DNA of 64,000 nt from an uncultured Clostridia bacterium. Its GTDB lineage: Bacteria > Bacillota > Clostridia > TANB77 > CAG-508. The notes beneath the pieces were generated by a model. The model ran no database searches. It worked only from the letters and a program-made list of their open reading frames with translations, and was not told the DNA's origin. The stretch spans positions 28,678 through 92,677 of the forward strand of contig CAKOUU010000005.1 of the NCBI GenBank assembly GCA_934120675.1, read 5' to 3'. A program made the position numbers and the translations under genes. Below, in pieces: positions 8,466 to 16,422 of the stretch; within the stretch, counting starts at the first letter, position 1, and every line of letters starts with the position of its first letter.

Positions 8466-9053
8466 TTATATAAATCTACTTATTGCTAGTCCATCTCCCA
8501 CTTCCAAAATTTCAGTTTCTAGATTTGGATTTTCGGAAACTTCTTTTATGTATTCTCTTAAATTTCTTACAGCTGTACGTTGTTTATGTTTATTATAATC
8601 GCTCATAACATATCCTTTGTATAAAATATTATCCGCAAAAATAACACCATTTTCATTTATCATTCTTAATGATTCCTTTAAGAAAAATGGATATTTTCCT
8701 TTTGCTGCATCTATAAATACCATATCATATTTTTCATTTAAAGTAGGTAATATTTCTACAGCATCTCCTTCATAAAGTTTGATTTTGTCTTCTACTCCAA
8801 CTTTTTTGAAATTTTCTTTTGCTTCTTGAATTCTTTCTTCATCTCTTTCTATTGTGTCAATTACTCCATCTTGTGCTAAAAATTCTGAGAAGCACATTGC
8901 AGAATATCCAACTGCTGCACCTATTTCTAATATTCTTTTTGGTGGATTTTCTTTTAATTTTTTTTCTATTACTTCTAAAGTATCATCCATTATTATTGGT
9001 ATGTGGTCTTCTAAAGCTTTTTGCTTTATTTTTTCTAATTCTTGTTTGTTCAT
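8466..9053 (-). CDS. trmR: SAM-dependent O-methyltransferase, TrmR-like (tRNA 5-methoxyuridine)
   Basis: 195 residues with the class I methyltransferase fold: motif I ILEIGAAVGYSA (about residue 41), acidic DTIERDEER, EGDAVEILP, and the YDMVFIDAAKGKYP / DNILYKGYVM signature of the metal-dependent O-methyltransferase group to which B. subtilis YrrM (TrmR) belongs. TrmR methylates 5-hydroxyuridine at tRNA position 34. In B. subtilis yrrM neighbours the U32 genes yrrN/yrrO; the U32 gene here is close by. It is followed on the minus strand by palindromes that could terminate transcription. Confidence 0.75.
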   Translation of the reverse strand: MNKQELEKIKQKALEDHIPIIMDDTLEVIEKKLKENPPKRILEIGAAVGYSAMCFSEFLAQDGVIDTIERDEERIQEAKENFKKVGVEDKIKLYEGDAVEILPTLNEKYDMVFIDAAKGKYPFFLKESLRMINENGVIFADNILYKGYVMSDYNKHKQRTAVRNLREYIKEVSENPNLETEILEVGDGLAISRFI

Positions 9054-9119
9054 CTTTACTCCTCTTTATATTTAATAATGATTTGATATTAAAAGGTTAA
9101 ACTTATATAAGCCTAACCT

Positions 9120-9437
9120 TTATCTTTCTCGTTCTTGTTTTTCTCTTTTATTTTTCTTTTTTATAGCATTTTCTACCCAATTTCTAACAAATACACTGGT
9201 ATCTGGATTTATTGATTTAAGATATTCAAATTTTTCCATAACCCTATCTTTAAGAATTTCTTCAACAATTTTTTCTTTGTCCACATCTTCTCGTACTAAT
9301 TTTCTTATCTTTTCCAAAATATATTTTCTATTTTTTGCATCATCAGAAATCTCTTTCCTATCTCCATATGCCTGTGCTGCTGCTTTTCTAATTTCCGTCT
9401 CTGCTACATATTTTATTTTTTTCTTATATAATGGCAT
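9120..9437 (-). CDS. Conserved-looking small charged protein of unknown function
   Basis: 105 residues, start MPLYKKKIKYVAETEIRK, highly charged (Lys, Glu, Arg) and predicted helical, with no transmembrane segment. The last 20 residues are almost entirely charged (KKKNKREKQERER). It has an AGGTGA ribosome-binding site and lies 21 nt after typA on the same strand, so the two are probably co-transcribed. I do not recognise the family. The Tyr/Ala-rich KAAAQAYGDRKEISDDAKNR stretch is the most distinctive part. Confidence 0.6.
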   Translation of the reverse strand: MPLYKKKIKYVAETEIRKAAAQAYGDRKEISDDAKNRKYILEKIRKLVREDVDKEKIVEEILKDRVMEKFEYLKSINPDTSVFVRNWVENAIKKKNKREKQERER

Positions 9438-9458
9438 TTTATTATCACCTATGCTTTA

Positions 9459-11273
9459 TTATTTATTTCTATTAGCTCTTTCTCTTTCTTTAGAATCTAA
9501 TATTTTCTTTCTTAATCTAATAGATTTTGGTGTTACTTCAACCAATTCGTCGTCTTGAATAAATTCAATAGCTTTTTCAAGTGACATTTGAATTGGTGGA
9601 ACTAATCTTAATGCTTCGTCTGAACCTGATGCTCTAGTGTTTGTTAAATGTTTTTCTTTACATACATTTATTGCTAAGTCTTCACCTCTAGAGTTTAGAC
9701 CAACTATCATTCCTTCGTAAACATCTACACCTGGTCCTATGAATAAGTCACCTTTGTCTTGTGCATTGTATAGTCCATATGTTACTGATTTACCTGGTTC
9801 AAATGCAACTATTGTTCCTCTAACACGGGCTTGAATATCTCCCTTGTATGGTTCATATGCGTCAAATATGTGGTTCATTGTTCCTTCACCTTTTGTGTCT
9901 GTAAGGAATTCTGTTCTATATCCAATTATTCCTCTTGCAGGAATTCTGAATTCTATTTTTGTATGTCCAGCTTCTGCAGGTTCCATGTTAACCATTTCTG
10001 CTTTTCTTCTTCCTAATTTTTCAATTACATTTCCTACACAGTCATCTGGTACGTTTACAACTAATAATTCAATTGGTTCACATTTTACTCCATTAATTTC
10101 TTTGAAGATAACTTTTGGTCTTGAAACTAATAGTTCAAATCCTTCCCTTCTCATTGTTTCAATTAATACTGATAAATGTAATTCACCTCTACCTGATACT
10201 TCAAATGAATCTGGTGTTTCTCCGTCTTTTACTCTTAATGATACATTTCTTTCTAGTTCTTTATATAATCTATCTCTTATATGTCTTGATGTTACAAATT
10301 GTCCTTCTTTTCCAGCAAATGGTCCATTATTTACACTAAATGTCATTGTTACTGTTGGTTCGTCAATGTCTACAAATGGTATTTTTTCTGGATGTTCAAA
10401 GTCACATACTGTATCACCTATGTTGATGTCTGGTAGTCCTGCAAATTCTATGATATCACCTGCTCCTACTTCTTCAACTTCAACTTTTTTAAGTCCAACG
10501 TGTGTATATAATTTTGCAATTCTTCCTTGTGTTATTTTGTCTTCTTTTCCACATATACTAACTGGCATTCCGACTTTCATTGTTCCTCTTTCAAGTCTTC
10601 CTATACCAATTCTTCCAACATAGTCATCATAATCTATGTTAGATACTAACATTTGTGCTGGTCCTTCTAAGTCACATTGTGGTGGTTCTATTGTGTTTAT
10701 TATTGTTTCAAATAGACAAGATAAATCTGTTGTTTCATCTGCTAAATCCATTTTTGCAATTCCGTTTTTTGCTGATGCATATACTACTGGGAAGTCTAAT
10801 TGTTCATCTGTAGCATTTAATTCAATAAATAATTCGATAACTTGGTCTACAACTTTTTCTGGTTGTGCTCCAGGTCTATCTATTTTGTTTATTACTACTA
10901 TTGGTTTTAGTCCCAATGCTAATGATTTTTTTAATACTTCTCTTGTTTGTGGCATTGCTCCTTCAAATGCATCAACTAATAGTAAAACTCCATCAACTGT
11001 TTTTAAAACTCTTTCTACTTCTCCTCCGAAGTCAGCATGTCCTGGTGTGTCTACTATATTTATTTTTATGTCCCCGTGCATTACTGATGTGTTTTTAGAT
11101 AGAATTGTTATTCCTCTTTCTTTTTCTTGGTCGTTTGAGTCCATTACTCTTTCTTGTACTTGTTCGTTTTCTCTGAATACATGACTTTGTTTTAATAGTG
11201 CGTCTACTAGTGTTGTTTTTCCGTGGTCTACGTGTGCTATTATTGCTATGTTTCTTATGTTTTTGTTGTTCAT
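9459..11273 (-). CDS. typA: Translational GTPase TypA/BipA
   Basis: 604 residues, full length. G-domain motifs are AHVDHGKTTLVDALL (P loop), DTPGHADFGGEVERVL, and NKIDRPGAQPEKV. The C-terminal part holds the BipA signature (GRGELHLSVLIETMRREGFEL, PARGIIGYRTEFLTDTKGEG). TypA resembles EF-G, binds the ribosome, and is needed for subunit assembly and growth under stress or cold. It is the first gene of a minus-strand unit with its own near-perfect promoter and probably continues into the 105-residue ORF. Confidence 0.95.
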   Translation of the reverse strand: MNNKNIRNIAIIAHVDHGKTTLVDALLKQSHVFRENEQVQERVMDSNDQEKERGITILSKNTSVMHGDIKINIVDTPGHADFGGEVERVLKTVDGVLLLVDAFEGAMPQTREVLKKSLALGLKPIVVINKIDRPGAQPEKVVDQVIELFIELNATDEQLDFPVVYASAKNGIAKMDLADETTDLSCLFETIINTIEPPQCDLEGPAQMLVSNIDYDDYVGRIGIGRLERGTMKVGMPVSICGKEDKITQGRIAKLYTHVGLKKVEVEEVGAGDIIEFAGLPDINIGDTVCDFEHPEKIPFVDIDEPTVTMTFSVNNGPFAGKEGQFVTSRHIRDRLYKELERNVSLRVKDGETPDSFEVSGRGELHLSVLIETMRREGFELLVSRPKVIFKEINGVKCEPIELLVVNVPDDCVGNVIEKLGRRKAEMVNMEPAEAGHTKIEFRIPARGIIGYRTEFLTDTKGEGTMNHIFDAYEPYKGDIQARVRGTIVAFEPGKSVTYGLYNAQDKGDLFIGPGVDVYEGMIVGLNSRGEDLAINVCKEKHLTNTRASGSDEALRLVPPIQMSLEKAIEFIQDDELVEVTPKSIRLRKKILDSKERERANRNK

Positions 11274-11335
11274 TTTTATTACCCCTTCTTTATTTATTTT
11301 TTACATTATTTTATTTTTTCTCTTTTAACTTTAAA

Positions 11336-11364
11336 ATTATACTACTAAATTAAAAGTTTGTCAA
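11336..11364 (-). promoter_or_regulatory. Consensus sigma-A promoter of typA
   Basis: On the minus strand TTGACA (11359-11364), a 17-bp spacer, TATAAT (11336-11341), giving a leader of about 55 nt. Confidence 0.85.
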
Positions 11365-11415
11365 CGAATTTTTGATTTTATTTTATGTAAAGTATAGTTA
11401 ATTTTATAATATTTC

Positions 11416-11546
11416 TTGACTTTTTCCATATAAATAGACTATAATAAATATAGGAAATGACAATTCCGTTAGATACGGTTTTGCCGGAATTAGATTTAAA
11501 TAAACCATTCATCTCCGTCAAAAGTAGAATGGTTTATTTTTTATTT
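11416..11546 (+). ncRNA. Putative antitoxin RNA of a type I toxin-antitoxin pair
   Basis: A plus-strand promoter (TTGACT 11416-11421, 18-bp spacer, TATAAT 11440-11445) would start an RNA near 11452. The RNA has no ORF. It contains a 5' hairpin with arms AATTCCG/CGGAATT (11462-11491) whose loop carries ACGGTTTTGCC, and ends in a strong stem AAATAAACCATTC/GAATGGTTTATTT (11498-11540) followed by T residues. It is antisense to the 3' end of the convergent toxin transcript, sharing that terminator, as in par/fst- and txpA/ratA-type systems. The role is inferred from layout. Confidence 0.6.
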
Positions 11547-11654
11547 ATGTAGTTGCTTATCAACCCAGTTCTTATAAAGAACTAAAATTAAGGCAACGTT
11601 TAATGCTAAAGATAACATCAATGATATTATAAAAAAAAGTATTACTTTAACCAT
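11541..11654 (-). CDS. Small membrane peptide, probable type I toxin
   Basis: 37 codons starting MVKVILFFIISLMLSL: one hydrophobic helix of about 25 residues followed by a short charged tail (YKNWVDKQLHK), the usual plan of Fst/TxpA-like pore-forming toxins. The start at 11654 has GGTGG 8 nt upstream; another ATG two codons earlier is too close to it. A minus-strand promoter at 11737-11765 drives a leader of about 75 nt. The transcript runs into the terminator shared with the opposing RNA. No family name can be assigned; the call rests on size, topology and the paired convergent promoters. Confidence 0.65.
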   Translation of the reverse strand: MVKVILFFIISLMLSLALNVALILVLYKNWVDKQLHK

Positions 11655-11736
11655 AAACATCACCACCTTTCCTACGATGTAATCGCAAAATTGGCGGCAA
11701 AACCGTTCCACTAATTATCAATTTCCTATGACAATT

Positions 11737-11765
11737 ATTCTACAATATTATTTAAAATTTGTCTA
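11737..11765 (-). promoter_or_regulatory. Sigma-A promoter of the small toxin
   Basis: On the minus strand TAGACA (11760-11765), a 17-bp spacer, TAGAAT (11737-11742). Just downstream the sequence CATAGGAAAT resembles the start region of the opposing RNA (ATATAGGAAAT), and the 12-bp ACGGTTTTGCCG occurs in both transcripts (11475-11486 plus; 11695-11706 minus). Confidence 0.65.
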
Positions 11766-11865
11766 TAATATTTATAATATTTCATAATTTATTTTTACCA
11801 ATAAATTATTATCTATACTTTTTCAAAAAATTATTCTCACTAATTTTCTATTAAAAAATACAATT

Positions 11866-12462
11866 TTATTTTGCAAGTTCAATAATATTGCTCATAATCT
11901 CCTCAGTAACCTTATCCAAAACCTCTTTATCCTTACTACCTTTATATTGACTAAAATCAATTGGCTTTCCATATGTAATAGTAACTTTTCTATTTCCTTT
12001 TTCTCCACCTTTAATACCGCATGGTACAACAGGTGCACCGCTTCTTACTGCAAAAAACGCAGCACCATCTTTAACTTTTTCACCCTTTGCCAAACCATTT
12101 CTAGTTCCCTCTGGAAACAAAGCCAAACAGTCACCATTTTTCAAAGTCTTCAAAGACTCCTTTAAAGCCATAACTTCTTTTGAATCTCTCTTTACCAAAA
12201 TAGCATCAAATACATAACCTAAGTAAGCTAAAAATTTATTCTTTGTTAACTCTTCTTTTGCTAAAAATCTAGTATATCTTCCAGTAGTTACTTCCATTAA
12301 TGGTGGATCTAAAAAACTTCTGTGATTTCCACAAATAATTACTGGTCCTTCTTTTGGTATATTTTCTTTTCCTACTAATTCAAATCTATATACAACTTTG
12401 CAATAAATCCAAATTGCACCTTTTACAATTTCTCTTTCTATTGATTTCAAAATATTTTTCAT
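11866..12462 (-). CDS. plsC: 1-acyl-sn-glycerol-3-phosphate acyltransferase
   Basis: 198 residues, typical of the short Firmicute PlsC. The catalytic NHRSFLDPPL (NHx4D, about residue 47) and glycerophosphate-binding FPEGTRNGLAKG (about 118) are clear, with VVPCGIKGG in the expected third block. It acylates lysophosphatidic acid to phosphatidic acid at the membrane in phospholipid synthesis. It has an AAAGGAAAA ribosome-binding site and follows the P-loop/Asp23 gene by about 60 nt on the same strand, so it may be co-transcribed. Confidence 0.92.
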   Translation of the reverse strand: MKNILKSIEREIVKGAIWIYCKVVYRFELVGKENIPKEGPVIICGNHRSFLDPPLMEVTTGRYTRFLAKEELTKNKFLAYLGYVFDAILVKRDSKEVMALKESLKTLKNGDCLALFPEGTRNGLAKGEKVKDGAAFFAVRSGAPVVPCGIKGGEKGNRKVTITYGKPIDFSQYKGSKDKEVLDKVTEEIMSNIIELAK

Positions 12463-12523
12463 ATTTATTTTCCTTTCACAATTAAATTTTTATTAAAAAT
12501 TAATATTTATATTATTATAAATA

Positions 12524-13423
12524 TTATAAATTTTCCTTTGGAATATATACATTTTTTGCTACAACCTCAAACTCCTCAACATTCATAGCAGTCAACTTTT
12601 CAATCTCTTTTTTAGCCTTAGCTTTAAACTCATTTATGCCCTCAACAACATTAAATCCATATACAACAGTTACTTCCATATACAACTTAACACCCTCGCC
12701 AAAATTATCAACTCTAATCTTTTGGACCTTGTGAATTTCAATTGTTTTAGAAGCTAAATACTCTATTATTTGTCTAAAAACTGTATCAGAAATAGTGAAT
12801 TTTCCCATATAACTAAATGTTGGTCTAATTATAGATTTTTCTGAAATATATGGGTCTTTTCCCCTGCCTTTTGTTTTAAAAATTTGAAGTGGGTCTAATA
12901 AATATCCTGAAAAATCTTTTTTTATTTCAAATGTTGGAACTGGTATTACATGTTTTCCTTCTGTAACCCTTATTCTTCTTGCTGTTTCCATTTCTTCTTG
13001 TGTTGCTACATCAGAAATATATGTAGTATCACATATTTCTGGTAAACCTAAGTTAGCTGCTATTTTTTGAACCATACCATCTGATGTTCCAAGTATTAAT
13101 ATGCTTTCTGGTTTATATTTTTTTAATGCTTTAATTATTTCCTGTTTTTCCTCGTCTGTATAAAATAATGCATGTTTTACTGTTTCAATTTTTGTTGGTG
13201 CTTTTTTTGCTGACTCACCTGCAATTACTTCGTTATCTTTTATTAATAAACCGTCATCAATTATATAGTTGATATTTTTTTCACTTGCTACCATTTGGGC
13301 TCTGTAACTTTTTCCAGTTCCTGATGGTCCTACAAATGCATATACTTTTATTTTATTTGTTCCTAATTTTGATAAATTTGATAAGTTAGGTAATTTATTT
13401 GGTATTTTATCTTTTAAAGACAT
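12524..13423 (-). CDS. P-loop ATP-binding protein with C-terminal Asp23/Gls24-like domain
   Basis: 299 residues. A Walker A motif, AFVGPSGTGKSYRAQ, sits at about residues 30-44. Residues 60-180 contain ILILGTSDGMVQKIA and ATRRIR-like basic segments. The C-terminal third (from about residue 195: SIIRPTFSYMGKFTISDTVF, then the VTVVYGFNVVEGINEFKAKA pattern) looks like an Asp23/Gls24 domain, normally a separate envelope-stress protein. The fusion of a P-loop kinase-like domain to such a domain is unusual, and the substrate is unknown. An AAAAGGAG ribosome-binding site supports the start. It is 15 nt downstream of the transglutaminase-like gene. Confidence 0.65.
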   Translation of the reverse strand: MSLKDKIPNKLPNLSNLSKLGTNKIKVYAFVGPSGTGKSYRAQMVASEKNINYIIDDGLLIKDNEVIAGESAKKAPTKIETVKHALFYTDEEKQEIIKALKKYKPESILILGTSDGMVQKIAANLGLPEICDTTYISDVATQEEMETARRIRVTEGKHVIPVPTFEIKKDFSGYLLDPLQIFKTKGRGKDPYISEKSIIRPTFSYMGKFTISDTVFRQIIEYLASKTIEIHKVQKIRVDNFGEGVKLYMEVTVVYGFNVVEGINEFKAKAKKEIEKLTAMNVEEFEVVAKNVYIPKENL

Positions 13424-13437
13424 TTTTATTGCTCCTT

Positions 13438-14556
13438 TTATTTATAATTTTCTATACTTACTGGTGGATATGAAAATACTTTTCCGTTTTCAGTAAATTG
13501 TCCGCTTGGCGTATGTGCTTTGTCAAATTCATTTGAACCTTTTAGAAAATATTTGTATTTTGTTGAATGTGTTAGAATTGCTCCTCCTATCAATATCGGG
13601 TCATCCCAAGTGCAGTCTACTGCATACCATTTTTCATTTATTTGTACATAATTCCATGCATGATTTTCTGTGTTTCCTTCTGAATTTGTTCCTGTTCCAG
13701 AAACTACTATAGCCGGTATATTTAAGGCATCTGCTAAATATTTAAAAGCCTTTGCATATCCTTCACATACACAATTCTTTTCTACAAGCGCTCCATATAG
13801 ATTATATGTGTTTGGACGAGATATAGTCTGATCATAATCTATTGTTTCTACTAAATAATCATGTATATTTTTTATATTTTGATATGTGCTTTGATTTTTG
13901 TTTTGTATAAAATATTCTTTTATATTTTCTATTTCAGTAAGTGCTGAATTTATTTCTTCTTTTGAAAATTGGCTTGATAAATAATTGGTGTTGTTTCCAG
14001 AATTCATCAATACCTTATATGTTTTCTTATTTCCTCTAGTTGTTGTTTCTATATTTAAATATAACTTTTCAAAATCTATATAAAATATTTCTGGATTATC
14101 ATATGTATATGCTTCTATTGCAGTTTGATAATAATCTCCTAGTTTTTCTTCTCCATCACTTGCTGACAGTACATTAGTGAATTCTGTTCCTAAATTAATT
14201 TCATATGTTCCTGTTTTCATATTTTCTTTGTTTTTTTCTAATGCGTTATAAAATATTTTTGAATTATTATCCAATTGGTTGTAAAAATATTTGCTTATAT
14301 TTGAATTACTGTAATCTATGTTTTCGTCTGATGGCGATATTGTTTCTACTGTTGTTTCTAGTACTTGTGGTGTTTGTATTTCACTTTTACTTGTTTCTCC
14401 ACTTGATATTGTGATATTTGATACAAATTCTTGTACTTCGTCTGATATTTTTGTTTTTGATATTTCTTCGTAAACCATCATTCCAATAATCATTATAATT
14501 ATCGCTATCAATATTGTGACAACTGTCATTATAAATTTGGTTATTTTTGATTTCAT
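13438..14556 (-). CDS. Membrane-anchored transglutaminase-like protein
   Basis: About 372 residues. A single N-terminal transmembrane helix (about residues 8-30) is followed by an extracellular linker. A transglutaminase-like core at about 245-325 carries the catalytic triad pattern: Cys in NCVCEGYAKAFKYLADALNI, His in ENHAWNYVQI, and Asp in YAVDCTWDDP. Such proteins act as peptidases or cross-linkers outside the cell; in Clostridia some are spore-coat or surface enzymes. The ATG at 14556 is preceded by GGTG at 8 nt; an upstream in-frame TTG at 14568 is possible. It is the first gene of a unit with the P-loop/Asp23 gene and plsC. Confidence 0.75.
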   Translation of the reverse strand: MKSKITKFIMTVVTILIAIIIMIIGMMVYEEISKTKISDEVQEFVSNITISSGETSKSEIQTPQVLETTVETISPSDENIDYSNSNISKYFYNQLDNNSKIFYNALEKNKENMKTGTYEINLGTEFTNVLSASDGEEKLGDYYQTAIEAYTYDNPEIFYIDFEKLYLNIETTTRGNKKTYKVLMNSGNNTNYLSSQFSKEEINSALTEIENIKEYFIQNKNQSTYQNIKNIHDYLVETIDYDQTISRPNTYNLYGALVEKNCVCEGYAKAFKYLADALNIPAIVVSGTGTNSEGNTENHAWNYVQINEKWYAVDCTWDDPILIGGAILTHSTKYKYFLKGSNEFDKAHTPSGQFTENGKVFSYPPVSIENYK

Positions 14557-14679
14557 TTTTTTCACCAACTTTCAAATGTGATACAGAATTTTTTACATAT
14601 GTTTATAAAATCTTTTTCGGTTTCAATATGCAGCTTTTGCATATGATTATATTATATCATTTTTTATTGTTAAAAAAAA

Positions 14680-14708
14680 GTATATTTACATTTTTTTTGC
14701 CAATACTA
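14680..14708 (+). promoter_or_regulatory. Possible forespore sigma-G-type promoter of gerA
   Basis: GTATA (14680-14684) and AATACTA (14702-14708) are 17 bp apart, resembling the sigma-G pattern G-x-ATR ... CATxxTA. Germinant-receptor operons are sigma-G dependent in Bacillus. The expected start is only a few bases before the first gerA ATG, and no Shine-Dalgarno is visible. The call is tentative. Confidence 0.4.
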
Positions 14709-14716
14709 CTAATATT

Positions 14717-16420
14717 ATGAATATTATGAAAATAAAAGATTTTATTAATGATGCATTTGGCTATACGCCAAAAGAAGTATATCAGTTTACATTACCAACA
14801 GACTCTGAAAATCCCGAGTCTACTACAATTCAAAATAGTAAAAAAGTACCCGAAAAACCACAAAAAGTTTCAACTAATATTAATGCAAATTTAGAGTATG
14901 TGAAAACAAAATATAATACTTTGATTAATAGTGACATTATAATTCGTGAGTTTATTTTGAATGCTCGTGGTAATCAATACAAGGCTTTTTTGCTTTATAT
15001 TGATGGTATGGTAGATTCTCAACTTTTAAATGATTTTGTTTTGGAATCTTTGATGCTACGAAATAGAAATAATCTTTTTGGTGGAGAGCAAAATAGAGTC
15101 ATTTCTGAGACTGTTTCTAATAATGTAACTGTAAGAAAAGTAAAAAGATTTAATTTAGCAGATTATATTGAAAGCTGTTTGATACCTCAAAATAGTTTAA
15201 AACAGCAAAATATTTTTGATGATATTTTTGCTGGTGTTAATTCTGGAAACTGTGGATTGTTTGTTGATACTCTATCTGTAGGTTTTGATATTGATGTTAA
15301 AGGTTTTAAGCAAAGAAGTATTGCAAAGCCTGAAAATGAGGTTGTTATTAAAGGTGCACATGAGGCATTTGTTGAAAATTTACGTACAAATACTTCTCTT
15401 ATACGAAGGTTTACTAATAATGAAAATTTAGTTATAGAAAATGTAAAAGTCGGAAAGATAACAAAAACTAATTGTGCTTTATGCTATGTAAAAGATATTG
15501 CAAATGATGATTTGGTTGCAGAAGCAAAGTATCGACTTAATAATTTAGATATTGATTCTCTTCTTTCTGCTGGAGAATTAGAGCAATTATTATCAGAGAC
15601 TAATTTTTTAGGCGTTCCAAAAATTCTTGTTTCTGAAAGACCTGATAGTGCAGTAAAGTCATTACTTCAAGGTAGGGTTATTATTATTGTAAATGGTTCA
15701 CCATATGCTTTAATTCTACCTGCAGTATTAATTGACTTTTTATCGTCTCCAGAAGATAAAAACCTAAAACCCATTTTTGCAAACTTTTTAAAAGTAATTA
15801 GAATAATTTCTGCTTTTTTTGCTTTATTATTGCCTGGTCTTTATGTTGCAATTACCAGTTTTCATAGAGAGATTATACCAACTGAATTATTGTATTCTAT
15901 ATTATCTTCTAGGCAAAGTGTTCCTTTCCCTATAATATTAGAAATTGTTATAATGGAAATTTCTTTTGAAATTATTAGAGAAGCTGGATTAAGGGTTCCT
16001 TCCCCTATTGGTCCTACTATTGGTATTGTTGGGGCTTTGGTTTTAGGTCAGGCTGCTGTAAGTGCTGGTATTGTTAGTCCTATACTAATTATTATTGTTG
16101 CTATTACAGGTATGAGCTCTTTTGCTATTCCAGATTTTACTTTTAGTTTTCATTTAAGATTTTTTAGGTTTGCATTTGTTTTTCTTGGTTACCTTGCAGG
16201 ATTTTTAGGTATTGGAATAGGTATTTTTGTGTATATATCAGCTTTATGTGATTTAGAAACTTTTGGTGTTTCTTATACTGCACCATATGCTCCTGTAATG
16301 AACTCAAAAAATAATGGCTTTCTGCTTTCTCCAATTTGGAAAAGGGAAAGCAGACCTACTTTTTTAGCAACAAAAAGAATAAAAAAACAAAATAAAATAT
16401 CAATGAAGTGGAGGTTTTAA
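14717..16420 (+). CDS. gerA: Spore germination receptor subunit A (GerA family)
   Basis: 567 residues. The N-terminal cytosolic domain (to about 330) precedes a membrane part with about five hydrophobic segments. Family features include SVPFPIILEIVIMEISFEIIRE and the GPTIGIVGALVLGQAAVSAG stretch around residues 430-455. With subunits B and C it forms the inner-membrane germinant receptor that detects small molecules and triggers spore germination. It heads a three-gene operon. No Shine-Dalgarno precedes either start candidate (14717 or 14726), unlike the next gene. Confidence 0.92.
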   Translation: MNIMKIKDFINDAFGYTPKEVYQFTLPTDSENPESTTIQNSKKVPEKPQKVSTNINANLEYVKTKYNTLINSDIIIREFILNARGNQYKAFLLYIDGMVDSQLLNDFVLESLMLRNRNNLFGGEQNRVISETVSNNVTVRKVKRFNLADYIESCLIPQNSLKQQNIFDDIFAGVNSGNCGLFVDTLSVGFDIDVKGFKQRSIAKPENEVVIKGAHEAFVENLRTNTSLIRRFTNNENLVIENVKVGKITKTNCALCYVKDIANDDLVAEAKYRLNNLDIDSLLSAGELEQLLSETNFLGVPKILVSERPDSAVKSLLQGRVIIIVNGSPYALILPAVLIDFLSSPEDKNLKPIFANFLKVIRIISAFFALLLPGLYVAITSFHREIIPTELLYSILSSRQSVPFPIILEIVIMEISFEIIREAGLRVPSPIGPTIGIVGALVLGQAAVSAGIVSPILIIIVAITGMSSFAIPDFTFSFHLRFFRFAFVFLGYLAGFLGIGIGIFVYISALCDLETFGVSYTAPYAPVMNSKNNGFLLSPIWKRESRPTFLATKRIKKQNKISMKWRF

Positions 16421-16422
16421 TT

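Noticed and set aside
9844..10623. 259-codon plus-strand ORF opposite typA
   Set aside because: Antisense to the conserved typA gene with no start signal.
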